Below are positions 1 to 7,606 of a DNA stretch of 64,000 nt, piece by piece (the first letter of the stretch is position 1; every line of letters starts with the position of its first letter). Below the pieces are notes generated by a model. That model was not told the origin of the DNA. It saw only the letters and a program-made list of their open reading frames with translations, and did not search any database. Where the stretch lies: positions 1 to 64,000 of the forward strand of contig JAJEFJ010000088.1 in NCBI GenBank assembly GCA_022820485.1. Direction: 5' to 3'. A program made the translations under genes and the position numbers. Source of the stretch: Candidatus Latescibacterota bacterium (GTDB lineage Bacteria > Latescibacterota > UBA2968 > UBA8231).

Positions 1-211
1 GGCCGACCTGCTCCAGTTCAACCTGTCCCCAAAGATAGAATAAACCCTGACTTATTATCCCTACGGCCACTAGGCCCCAACTAGCCCCGTTGGGAATATG
101 GCGGAAGTGAATATCGGTATAGGTCGTATAGCAACCGCAGATGGTAATAGCACAGGCCATCGTCAGCTCTAACAAAAATACGCGACTGACATCACTAAGC
201 AGGGCTTCCAT
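1..211 (-). CDS. Prepilin peptidase-like protein (A24 family), N-terminal part, cut by window edge
   Basis: Only the first 70 codons lie in the window; the gene runs off the left edge. The ATG at 211 is preceded by GGAG about 10 nt upstream. The visible product has a hydrophobic helix (residues ~12-27), then TDIHFRHIPN followed by a second hydrophobic stretch. The D..x..R.IPN pattern after a first membrane helix is the hallmark of A24 (type IV prepilin / TadV-CpaA-like) peptidases, the Asp (residue 30) being one of the two catalytic aspartates. The second catalytic Asp motif would lie outside the window. A perfect sigma-54 promoter lies 50 nt upstream, so this gene, and probably a pilus or secretion operon beyond the edge, seems to be co-regulated with the peptide/VCBS module. 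Family call from one motif plus topology only. Confidence 0.6.
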   Translation of the reverse strand, partial: MEALLSDVSRVFLLELTMACAITICGCYTTYTDIHFRHIPNGASWGLVAVGIISQGLFYLWGQVELEQVG

Positions 212-260
212 CACGTTGCGTCTCCGGTTCGGGGTGCTTTCACCTTCCACGATGTGTATA

Positions 261-276
261 TGCAAGTTCCGTGCCA
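261..276 (-). promoter_or_regulatory. Sigma-54 (-24/-12) promoter of the prepilin-peptidase-like gene
   Basis: On the minus strand this reads TGGCACGGAACTTGCA, an exact match to TGGCAC-N5-TTGC. It lies 50 nt upstream of the ATG at 211, just downstream of a terminator, and 123 bp downstream of three 21-bp-phased palindromes, which is the usual distance of enhancer-binding-protein sites. An almost identical element is found at 10322-10337. Confidence 0.8.
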
Positions 277-298
277 AAAAGCAGCCCACGCACAAAAA

Positions 299-325
299 AA
301 TCCTTTAGGATGCACCTAAAGGATT
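299..325 (-). terminator. Intrinsic terminator (minus strand)
   Basis: Perfect 11-bp stem (AATCCTTTAGG / CCTAAAGGATT) with a 5-nt loop; on the minus strand it is followed by a run of seven T. It would end transcripts of the DUF4159 operon before the sigma-54 promoter at 261-276. Repeated at 10360-10386. Confidence 0.85.
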
Positions 326-398
326 GAAAAATATAGGACTTAAAATTATGGGACAGGGATTTATAGGATGCGCCGCCTCACCAGCGGCGCAAGGTGGT

Positions 399-457
399 CC
401 ACAGTTTTTTTGTGGATTTCCACAGTTTTTTTGTGGATTTCCACAGTTTTTTCGTGG
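399..457. repeat. Three 17-bp palindromes at 21-bp period (copy A), candidate enhancer sites
   Basis: Units at 399-415, 420-436 and 441-457, each CCACA-N7-TGTGG with a T7 (last one T6C) centre. The period is exactly 21 bp, two helical turns, so the sites face the same side of the DNA. They lie 123 bp upstream of the -24 element at 276. The same block occurs beside the complete sigma-54 activator (10460-10518) and, with two units, at 5872-5909. Role as binding site of the HTH of the 10572-13724 regulator is inference. Confidence 0.7.
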
Positions 458-510
458 ACCGCTACGACTTTCGTTGGCCGGTGGTCGCCGGTAAGTTCTC
501 GTATCCTGTG

Positions 511-640
511 CTACTTTTTCGGGCGGCGCAACCCGTATTTCTGCATGCGATACCGCAGCTTCTCCGGGTGCATACCCAACAACGTAGCCGCACCATGCAC
601 GCCAGCGACCCGCCAGTGGGTCGCTGGCAGGGCCGCTAGG
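511..640 (-). pseudogene. Remnant of the regulator's C-terminal Fis-type HTH (copy A)
   Basis: The minus strand encodes about 42 residues ending in QKYGLRRPKK and a TAG stop, nearly identical to the last 42 residues of the intact sigma-54 activator at 10572-13724 and of the remnant at 5963-6163. Nothing of the AAA+ or propeller part precedes it; homology stops at about 640. It sits directly downstream of the DUF4159 gene, so it marks a joint of the tandem duplication rather than a working gene. Confidence 0.85.
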
Positions 641-699
641 TCTCGCCGCAGTGATCTAAGGTGTTAATGCGTATCATGCTGATACCCTCCAATGAAACA

Positions 700-2040
700 T
701 CAGTCCGCATCGACTAATTGCCGCGCCAGTGAGCCTTCTCGCGTCAACGCATACACCACGAGATTGACGCCCAAATTATACACCAACGGCTCCTCGGCAC
801 TGACCAGCATCGAGTGATTGGCTACGTTATTGACCAACGACCAATCCACCAACTCCCGACCAATGCCCGCCCAGAAATCGGCGTAGTTCCGCATTGAATA
901 CACCCCCACCAACTGATCGCCGACCACGATGCCCTCCAAATAATCCGGGGTGCGCGGCGGGTAGTCTCCCGCCAAAAAGTGCATATCGCGCATCCCGCGC
1001 GGCAGGCTCTTTATATCGTAAAAGGAATGATAGAGCGGATGGGTTATCGCTAAGCGTCTAAACTGCCAATCCTTCCACTCTTGATAACCCACCGCCTCAA
1101 AGCTGGCGCGAATCAGCGACCGCGCCGCCGGAATGTCCAATTCGGTGTCGCTGTAATCGGCCCACAACATGCTCATAATATCGACAAACAGGAACCCGCC
1201 GCTGGTCAAATACGCCCCCAAATTGGCCGCCTCGCTGTCGGTAAAATCAAAGGGTGTATTGACCGTCATCAGCACGAAGGGAACTTGCAAAAGCTGCGGA
1301 TCGTCGAGCCGCACTGCATCGCGCACTTCGACGTGAACTTGGGTCTTGGCCATCATCTTATCGGCCAACCCTTGCAGCATCCGTCGTTCCACCATTTGGC
1401 GCGGCATCTGGTGATACCAGCGCACTTGGATGTTTTCGGCCCGCACACTCTCTTCGGCCCGCTCAATGGAAGGGCTGTAGAGATTGGACATATAGAGAAA
1501 GCCCTTGAGCTTTCGCCGGTCATTGGGATCAACCACTACCATCGCCCGGTGCCGACCCGTGTCTAATGCTTCCACATCCATCAGTTCCAAAGACATGTCG
1601 ATCTCATCGGCCCCTTGTCGCGTCCCTTCTAGTGCGCCCGCTCGCATCTCCGGTCCAATCTGCCGCGCCGGGAAATCCGGCACCGGCATCTCTAGCCGAT
1701 CCGGCAGCGACGCCGTCGGTATCCGCAGCGACGCCGCTTTCATCACCGGCAGGGGTCGCGACGCCGTAGGAGCCGGACGCTGCGCCACCACCGGAGCCGC
1801 TTGCAGGGCCGGACGCCGTACCAACGGACGCTGTTGGGGCCGTTGGCGGCGGGTGAGGCTCCGCTGCGGCGGCGGGCGCTTGGTGAACTCGACCATGATC
1901 TGTGGCAGCACCGGGTAGTGCGTAACCCGCTCGTGGGGCATGAGGCCGAAAAGCACCAGTAGATGCAAGGCCAGCGACAAGGCCAAGCAGCTTTGCAGCT
2001 TGCTATTCTTGTGCAGCGGGACTTTCCACGGGCGTTTCAT
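700..2040 (-). CDS. TonB-like N-terminus / DUF4159 protein, copy A
   Basis: 446 residues. Residues ~15-33 form one membrane helix, followed by VEFTKRPPP and a long Pro/Arg/Gln/Ala-rich stretch (to ~165) like the periplasm-spanning part of TonB. Residues ~165-446 match the DUF4159 type: an alpha/beta region with LGAYLTSGGFLFVDI and HPLYHSFYD motifs, usually interpreted as a glutamine-amidotransferase-like fold. The start ATG overlaps the stop of the glycosyltransferase (ATGA), so the two are translationally coupled. The 451-residue paralogue at 6208-7563 is very similar throughout, diverging mostly at 185-200 and near 390-420. The function is unknown; the architecture suggests an inner-membrane anchored, periplasmic or envelope-bridging protein working with the VCBS surface protein of the same operon. 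Confidence 0.85.
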   Translation of the reverse strand: MKRPWKVPLHKNSKLQSCLALSLALHLLVLFGLMPHERVTHYPVLPQIMVEFTKRPPPQRSLTRRQRPQQRPLVRRPALQAAPVVAQRPAPTASRPLPVMKAASLRIPTASLPDRLEMPVPDFPARQIGPEMRAGALEGTRQGADEIDMSLELMDVEALDTGRHRAMVVVDPNDRRKLKGFLYMSNLYSPSIERAEESVRAENIQVRWYHQMPRQMVERRMLQGLADKMMAKTQVHVEVRDAVRLDDPQLLQVPFVLMTVNTPFDFTDSEAANLGAYLTSGGFLFVDIMSMLWADYSDTELDIPAARSLIRASFEAVGYQEWKDWQFRRLAITHPLYHSFYDIKSLPRGMRDMHFLAGDYPPRTPDYLEGIVVGDQLVGVYSMRNYADFWAGIGRELVDWSLVNNVANHSMLVSAEEPLVYNLGVNLVVYALTREGSLARQLVDAD

Positions 2041-3078
2041 TTGCCCACGTCCCTTCGCAAAGGATGAAGGTCAAGCATTCGCGTACGCTCTTGCATTTCT
2101 TCGCCCGAAATAGTCTGATGCGTTTCGTGGAATGCCATCAGGCTGTTGAGACGCATCTCCTCGGGAACGAAGGAGTCCGGCCATAGAGCGGCAAACCAAA
2201 ATTCGAGCAGGTATAGCTTGAGATCGTTATTCTTCTTCACCATGAGGTCTATAGCCCTACGCCGCTTTTGCGATTCGGCAAACGCATTTTGGGGGCTGAA
2301 AAAGTCGTGGTGATGATACAGGTGATAGCTCTGCGCCTTGGCCGCAAAGCGTATTTTATACCCATTCCGCATGAGACGATAGGCCAAATCCCATCCCTCA
2401 GAATGAGGCAACGCTTCGTCAAAACCACCGACTTCCTCAAGGGCCGCACGCGGAGCCGCAGCATTGTGGGGATAAAAACTGATCCAACCGATCGGCGAAT
2501 CGGGCACTTGGTCAAAGAGCACTTGTACTTGGTCTTGCATCAATTTTAACTCTGGGAAGGGATACCCACCCTCTTGAGCGAACCGATCAATCGCCGCGAA
2601 ATCGGACTGTATCATCGCCTCGGTCACCCGAAATGCGTCGGGGTGTGTCCGCATGGTATGAGCTACCGAGGCCGGAATGTCCTCCCAAGGAAGCCCACTC
2701 TGTGGGTCTTGGACGTATTCCAAACGAGGCAAGCAATACTGAAACCCGCTCGTTACGCCGTTGTAGCACTGAAATAGCTGCCAATGTTGAGCCAACCAAT
2801 CGGGACCCGGTAGCGCGTCGCCATCTAAAAAGGCGACTAGATCTCCCTTCGCTTCCGCTATACCGATGTTCCGCGCCCGACAGCGCCCGACGTTGGTCTG
2901 CAAGGGGACGACTTTTATGGGCATTTGCTCATACGTACGCAGAAAATCGCCCGTTCCGTCCGTGCTGCCATCATCTATCACGATGGTCTCAAACTGGCCC
3001 TCGGAGATGGATGCTTAGGCTGTCCCATGCCGTCTTATCCTCGTTCGAGTTAAATAGCGCAACGCAATGTCCTCTCAG
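2037..3078 (-). pseudogene. Family 2 glycosyltransferase, apparently frameshifted near its N-terminus
   Basis: From 2981 (GTG) downward one frame gives 314 residues beginning directly at IDDGSTDGTG, the GT2 nucleotide-sugar motif, then FLDGDALPGPDW with the DxD-type metal site, and further GT-A features (GGFDEALPHSEGWDL). GT2 proteins normally have 25-35 residues before IDDGS. These are found just upstream in another frame: from about 3078 the frame reads CVALFNSNEDKTAWDSLSI, then one extra base around 3009 joins it to SEGQFETIV. So the gene is either inactivated by a 1-nt insertion or affected by a sequencing error. Its 5' end overlaps the VCBS stop and its 3' end overlaps the DUF4159 ATG, so it was part of the operon. 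The paralogous module (7564-7606) has lost this gene except for a ~15-nt tail. Confidence 0.75.
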
Positions 3079-5240
3079 GGCAGCTTGGTCATTTTCTTGG
3101 CTCCCACTCGCCCATCCACCACGATCTGATAGACATACACCCCAGCCGCCACACTCTTGCCCGACTCATCGCGGCCATCCCACACAAACCGATGGCTGCC
3201 GGCACCCAACGGCCCCTGCCACACCTGCCGCACCCGACGACCCAACACATCGTACACCCGAAGCGACACCTTCGCCGCGTCCGTCGCCAACTCAAGGGGA
3301 AGCACTACAGCCGGATTGAACGGATTAGGATAGCTATCACCCAGCCGATGCCGCGCCGGTCTCGCTGCTGCCGACGTCCGCACTGCGGTCGCTTGCTCCG
3401 CCAGCGAATTCTTGAGCACATGCACACCGCCTAACAGCGGATCTAACACCACCAAGTCGAGATCGCCGTCGCCATCCATATCTCCACAGAGTACATCTCT
3501 CGCTGTTCCCTCCAGCCGATGCCGCTCCCCCTCTTGGGTCGGGTTGACGCTCCCGCCCCATTCGACAAACACCCCAAAGCCCGAAACCCGATCCCCGCCA
3601 GTAAATACCCAATCGTCCACCCCATCGGCATTCAGGTCGCGTACCAACACCGGCGAGCGCCGCAACAGCCGATCATCATACAGCACCTCGACTTCTAGAC
3701 GATCCCCGGCTCCTTTTCGCTGCAAGACCAACCCCTTGCTCCCTTCGATTATATCGGAGGAGAACTCGGTGAGGAAATCCACCTGCCCATCGCCATCAAA
3801 ATCGCCGATGCCGACCGGTTCCAATAGTTCATCGAATTCAAAGACCTCCCCTTGAACCCCGCTTTGCAGCAACGCCACGTCCAAGCCCCCCACAACCCAC
3901 CTGTTCTCCCGCCCAGCAAGCGAAGTCCAGAACACGTCCAAGGTCCCATCATCCGTAAAGTCGCCGATCTGCAAGGGATGATAGTCTTCGGAAGCCGCTA
4001 CCTCCTCAATCGTCCACACCCCCTGATCGACATCCCAGACCGCTAACGTGCTGTAAAACTCGGCCGTACCCGCGATCACTGCCTCCCAAGAGCCTTCAAA
4101 GCCAGTCTCCCCGACGAACAATTCAACCCGGCCATCGCTATCCCAGTCTGCCACCCCACGGATCCAGTGATCGACCTGCACGAGGACCTCGACTTGCAGT
4201 TCCTCATCGATAGACCACACTTCGGTGCGGGGATCTCGGTTGCTTCTGGATAGGGCGATTTCGGCTTGGCCATCGCCGGTCAAATCAGCTCCTAATACCT
4301 TTAAAATCGCCTCTGAGATGACTATTCGTGTGTTACCATCCATATCACGCTCTTCGGTGGCCGATACTTCCTCTATAATAGGCCCCCGTTCTAAAGCTCC
4401 TCGCCCGTCATTGACGGCCATCAGCCAGCCACCTTTAGGCTCAGGCCCCTGTTCCGTCTCTGTTATCGTTTGCCACAGGCCGAACAGGTCTAAGTCACCA
4501 TCGCCATCCAAGTCCGTCAACACATGGCCCCCCACATCCCCCAGATACCCATTTCCATGCCCCCGATGGGGAGCCTCTCCTATACCCGGCGCAATCGGAT
4601 AAAATACCGGCGGCGCAAAAAGGCCAACGCCAGCAAAGTCAAAATAGTACTCTACCGGCGGCGGCGGCAGTTCCCCTTCAATCATCTCGGCCACACCCGT
4701 CAACTCAATCCAGTCAATCTCAAATGCCTCGACATATTCAAAATGATTAAAACTAAGGTGAATATTTTTTACTAAGCCCGCCCAATGGTCTTGACTCGCC
4801 AAGGAGAGCACCACTTCCTGCCACTCAGTGGTATAGATAAGCCGTTGACTGAGGCTTTCAGAAAAATTTTCAATAACACGGTCAAAAAAACCTGCATCGT
4901 TTTCCCATTCGAGCCAAAGAGCACCTTCGGTCGGGCGGTCATGGACGCTGCGGAACCGGACGCGGACTTGATCGAACAGCGCCGAATCGTAGCCAATAGG
5001 CGAAGAAATCACTTGGACCCCGGCTTGGGAGTCACTCATAATGGCATCGGAATCGAACTTGATCCGCCACACGCCGTTATCCACCGACCCCGGAAACTGG
5101 TAAAATTCACGCGTACCACCCCGGATAAAGGCTTCTTTGACAGTCCACCCTTGCGTCGTCCCATCATCAAAATCCCACTTGATCGCCTCGATAGAGCCGC
5201 TCCACAGCACAATGCCTGCAACAACGATGAATAGCAACAT
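3075..5240 (-). CDS. Secreted VCBS/FG-GAP repeat protein with FlgD-like C-terminal sorting domain, copy A
   Basis: 721 residues from the ATG at 5240, chosen over a TTG at 5261 because AAAGGA lies upstream and a signal peptide starts there. After the signal peptide (~1-19) comes a beta-rich region (WDFDDGTTQGW, to ~185) like a carbohydrate-binding jelly roll. The centre has at least six Ca-binding type repeats, e.g. DLDGDGDLDLFG, DFDGDGQVDF, DMDGDGDLDLVV, forming an FG-GAP propeller. The last ~90 residues contain SYPNPFNP and a FlgD-Ig like fold (VYDVLGRRVR, WDGRDESGKSVAAGVYVY), the C-terminal domain found on many secreted proteins of this bacterial group and related to type IX-type sorting. 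Expected at the cell surface. Paralogue at 7607-9742. Confidence 0.88.
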   Translation of the reverse strand: MLLFIVVAGIVLWSGSIEAIKWDFDDGTTQGWTVKEAFIRGGTREFYQFPGSVDNGVWRIKFDSDAIMSDSQAGVQVISSPIGYDSALFDQVRVRFRSVHDRPTEGALWLEWENDAGFFDRVIENFSESLSQRLIYTTEWQEVVLSLASQDHWAGLVKNIHLSFNHFEYVEAFEIDWIELTGVAEMIEGELPPPPVEYYFDFAGVGLFAPPVFYPIAPGIGEAPHRGHGNGYLGDVGGHVLTDLDGDGDLDLFGLWQTITETEQGPEPKGGWLMAVNDGRGALERGPIIEEVSATEERDMDGNTRIVISEAILKVLGADLTGDGQAEIALSRSNRDPRTEVWSIDEELQVEVLVQVDHWIRGVADWDSDGRVELFVGETGFEGSWEAVIAGTAEFYSTLAVWDVDQGVWTIEEVAASEDYHPLQIGDFTDDGTLDVFWTSLAGRENRWVVGGLDVALLQSGVQGEVFEFDELLEPVGIGDFDGDGQVDFLTEFSSDIIEGSKGLVLQRKGAGDRLEVEVLYDDRLLRRSPVLVRDLNADGVDDWVFTGGDRVSGFGVFVEWGGSVNPTQEGERHRLEGTARDVLCGDMDGDGDLDLVVLDPLLGGVHVLKNSLAEQATAVRTSAAARPARHRLGDSYPNPFNPAVVLPLELATDAAKVSLRVYDVLGRRVRQVWQGPLGAGSHRFVWDGRDESGKSVAAGVYVYQIVVDGRVGAKKMTKLP

Positions 5241-5369
5241 GATAGCACGTATCCTTTCCAACAGCGCACTATCCGCAAAAAAAGAAAAGTGGGCTGTTTT
5301 AATATCTCCCTATGGAAAAACGCTGGATACAAAGGCCGCTTGGCAATTCTTGAGGCGACCGGACGGGAT

Positions 5370-5513
5370 TTTAAGACCAATACGGTTTAGTTAGCAGCCG
5401 ATAGCCACGGATAGCAGCCCTAAGTTATGACGTATAACTAGTGTAAATGCCGAGCTGTTTGGCTTCCGTCTCATCGTTTACATAGTGCTTAACTAAACCG
5501 TATTAGTCTTAAA
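5370..5513. mobile_element. MITE-like element with 26-bp terminal inverted repeats
   Basis: The arms (about 5370-5395 and 5487-5513) read TTTAAGACYAATACGGTTTA-GTTA(A)GC and its reverse complement, with one mismatch and one 1-nt gap; about 90 bp of non-coding DNA with a small internal hairpin (AGTTAT/ATAACT, near 5424-5440) lies between. It sits in the gap between peptide A and VCBS A, where copy B has an unrelated hairpin instead. No clear target-site duplication is visible, so a non-mobile fold-back structure is possible. Confidence 0.5.
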
Positions 5514-5522
5514 GACAGCCTC

Positions 5523-5804
5523 CTAGCAAACGCAGCATTCCCAATGAGTGCACTGTCTCTTGCAGTTAGCATCCAGCCAACAGTCTCTGCAGAGGCACGC
5601 CTCTTCCCCCTCCGTGTGCTCATCACAATCTGCGCTGTACCCACCGTCTTCTGTCTTGCGGTCGCTTTCGCAAGCAGCAGCTTCTCGCGGACTGAGTAGG
5701 ATCGCCACCCATGTGAGCGCACTGATGACCCAACCCAGTCCCAAGCCCTGACGAACCGGAGCCAAACCGCTCGACGAAACGAAAAACTCACGCAAACTAT
5801 CCAT
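5523..5804 (-). CDS. Exported cysteine-rich small protein, copy A
   Basis: 93 residues; ATG at 5804 with AGGAG 7 nt upstream. The N-terminus (MDSLREFFVSSSGLAP, then GLGLGWVISAL) is nearly identical to the paralogue at 9887-10177, and a hydrophobic segment (~20-38) followed by AAA just before the first Cys looks like a signal peptide. The remaining ~50 residues are acidic and hold ten cysteines, including a final ECCVC. Paralogue B has eight. The conserved leader with a strongly diverged Cys-rich end is unusual. Unlike copy B, no -24/-12 promoter is found upstream: the ~220 bp holding it were lost at the duplication joint. Function unknown; a disulfide-rich surface or adhesion component, or a bioactive peptide, are possibilities. 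Confidence 0.7.
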   Translation of the reverse strand: MDSLREFFVSSSGLAPVRQGLGLGWVISALTWVAILLSPREAAACESDRKTEDGGYSADCDEHTEGEEACLCRDCWLDANCKRQCTHWECCVC

Positions 5805-5871
5805 CGCTTTGTCTCCTAGTTGCCCACTGCCGCCGCGACCCGCTGCCGCTTCGGCACTGGAAGTGAAATTT

Positions 5872-5909
5872 CCACAGTTTTTTCGTGGACCGCCACAGTT
5901 TTTTTGTGG
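5872..5909. repeat. Two 17-bp palindromes at 21-bp spacing (copy B)
   Basis: Units at 5872-5888 and 5893-5909, CCACA-N7-TGTGG type, same spacing as copies A and C. Here the flanking terminator and sigma-54 promoter are absent: the sequence GAAGTGAAA, which in copy C lies ~220 bp further downstream, is fused directly to the first unit. Confidence 0.7.
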
Positions 5910-5962
5910 ACCGCTACGACTTTCGTTGGCCGGTGGCCGCCGGTAAGCTCTCGTATCCTGTG

Positions 5963-6163
5963 CTACTTTTTCGGGCGGCGCAACCCGTATTTCTGCATGC
6001 GATACCGCAGCTTCTCCGGGTGCATACCCAACAACGCAGCCGCACCATGTACGCCAGAAACCCGCCAGTGGGTCGCTGGCAGGGCCGCTAGGATCTGTTG
6101 CTTTTCGTCCATTGCCTCAGTAGGCGGCATCCCATCAGTTCGATGGTTAAGGTCTCGCCGCAA
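5963..6163 (-). pseudogene. Remnant of the regulator's Fis-type HTH (copy B), still an open frame
   Basis: 66-codon open frame whose last ~50 residues (from DEKQQILAAL to QKYGLRRPKK) match the C-terminus of the intact activator (residues ~1003-1050) with only a few changes. The preceding ~15 residues match it poorly. It follows DUF4159 copy B by 44 nt. It could be a dead duplication remnant or, since the HTH is intact and candidate binding palindromes lie 53 bp further on, a free-standing DNA-binding domain. No convincing ribosome binding site was seen. Confidence 0.75.
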
Positions 6164-6207
6164 CGATCCAAGGAGTTAATGCGTATCATGCTAATACCCT
6201 CCTATCT

Positions 6208-7563
6208 TCAATCCGCATCAACTAATTGCCGCGCCAGTGAGCCTTCTCGCGTCAGCGCATACACCACGAGATTGACGCCCAAATTATACACCAACGGCTC
6301 CTCGGCACTGGCGAAAAACGGGCTACCGACTTGGTTCGCCCGCAAAGCCCTATCCTGTTCCTGCTTGATGACGCCCGCCCAGAAATCGGCGTAACCGCGC
6401 ATCGAATACCCTCCGACCAACTGATCGCCGACTATGATGCCCTCCAAATAGTCCGGGGTGCGTGGTCGATCGACGCGTCCAGAACTAAACAGAAAATCTA
6501 TATCGCGCACTCCGAGCGGCAGGCTGTTTATATCGTAAAAGCAATGATAGAGTGGATGGGTCATCTCTAAGCGACGGAACTGCCAGTCCTTCCATTCTTG
6601 ATAGCCCACCGCTTGGAAACTGGCGCGAATCAGCGATCGCACCGCCGGAATGTCCAATTCAGCGTTACTAAAATTGGAACTGGCCCACAAAAGGCGGACG
6701 ATATCGACAAACAGGAAGCCTCCGCCGGTCAAATACACACCCAAATTGGCCGCCTCGCTGTCGGTAAAACCAAAGGGGGTATTGACCGTCATCAGCACGA
6801 AGGGGACTTGCAAAAGCTGCGGATCGTCCAGTCGCACCGCATCGCGCACTTCGACGTGGACTTGCGTCTTGGCCATCATCTTATCAGCCAATCCTTGCAG
6901 CATTCGCCGTTCTGCCATTTGGCGTGGCATCTGGTGATACGAGCGCACTCGCGTGTTTTCGGCCTGTTCATTGTACTCAGCTCGTTCGATAGAAGGGCTG
7001 TAGATGCCAGACATATAGAGAAAGCCCTTGAGCTTGCGCCGGTCTTGAGGATCGACCACCACCATCGCCCGGTGTCGGCCGGTGTCCAGCGCCTCCATAT
7101 CCAACAACTCCAAGGACAAGTCAATCTCGTCCGCCCCTTGTCTCGTCCCTTCCAACGCGCCCGCCCGCATCTGCGGCCCAATCTGCCGCGCCGGAAAATC
7201 CGGCACCGGCAACGCCAGCCGATCCGGCAGCGACGCGGTCGGTATCCGCAGCGACGCCGCTTGCAACATCGGTAGGGACCGCGACGCCGTAAGAGCCGGA
7301 CGCTGCGCCACCACCGGAGCCGCTTGCAGGGCCGGACGCCGTACCAACGGACGCTGTTGGGGCCGCTGGCGGCGGGTGAGGCTCCGCTGCGGTGGTGGGC
7401 GCTTGGTGAACTCGACCATGATCGGCGGCAGCACCGGGTATTGCGTAACTCGCTCGTGCTGTGTGATCCCGAAAAGCACCAGCAGATGCAACGCCAGCGA
7501 CAACGCCAAGCAACTTTGCAGCGTCCTATTCTTGTGCAACGGGACTTTCCACGGGCGTTTCAT
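6208..7563 (-). CDS. TonB-like N-terminus / DUF4159 protein, copy B
   Basis: 451 residues, same architecture as 700-2040: N-terminal membrane helix (~15-33), VEFTKRPPP, a Pro/Arg-rich stalk to ~165, and a C-terminal DUF4159 domain with LTGGGFLFVDI and HPLYHCFYD. Most differences from copy A cluster near residues 180-200, 290-300 and 385-420, while the stalk and the last 35 residues are nearly identical, a pattern that suggests recent duplication with local conversion or selection. It lies 43 nt downstream of VCBS copy B, with the glycosyltransferase that separates the two in copy A deleted. Biochemical role unknown. Confidence 0.85.
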   Translation of the reverse strand: MKRPWKVPLHKNRTLQSCLALSLALHLLVLFGITQHERVTQYPVLPPIMVEFTKRPPPQRSLTRRQRPQQRPLVRRPALQAAPVVAQRPALTASRSLPMLQAASLRIPTASLPDRLALPVPDFPARQIGPQMRAGALEGTRQGADEIDLSLELLDMEALDTGRHRAMVVVDPQDRRKLKGFLYMSGIYSPSIERAEYNEQAENTRVRSYHQMPRQMAERRMLQGLADKMMAKTQVHVEVRDAVRLDDPQLLQVPFVLMTVNTPFGFTDSEAANLGVYLTGGGFLFVDIVRLLWASSNFSNAELDIPAVRSLIRASFQAVGYQEWKDWQFRRLEMTHPLYHCFYDINSLPLGVRDIDFLFSSGRVDRPRTPDYLEGIIVGDQLVGGYSMRGYADFWAGVIKQEQDRALRANQVGSPFFASAEEPLVYNLGVNLVVYALTREGSLARQLVDAD

Positions 7564-7606
7564 CCGCGCACGTCCTTGGGTATAGCTTTTGCTGACTGGT
7601 GTCCCC

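Noticed and set aside
399-457. Short repeats with 21-bp period considered as a CRISPR array
   Set aside because: The repeat unit is a 17-bp palindrome with a 4-bp gap, no spacers and no cas genes nearby; position relative to a -24/-12 promoter fits regulatory sites.
399-457. TTTCCACA/TGTGGA elements considered as DnaA boxes and an origin
   Set aside because: They match the DnaA box at only 7 of 9 positions, there is no AT-rich unwinding region, dnaA, dnaN or gyrB nearby, and three copies sit at module joints.
1081-1918. Long plus-strand ORFs opposite the DUF4159 genes (also at 6598-7585)
   Set aside because: They mirror conserved minus-strand genes, have Arg/Pro/Ser-rich shadow composition and no ribosome binding sites.
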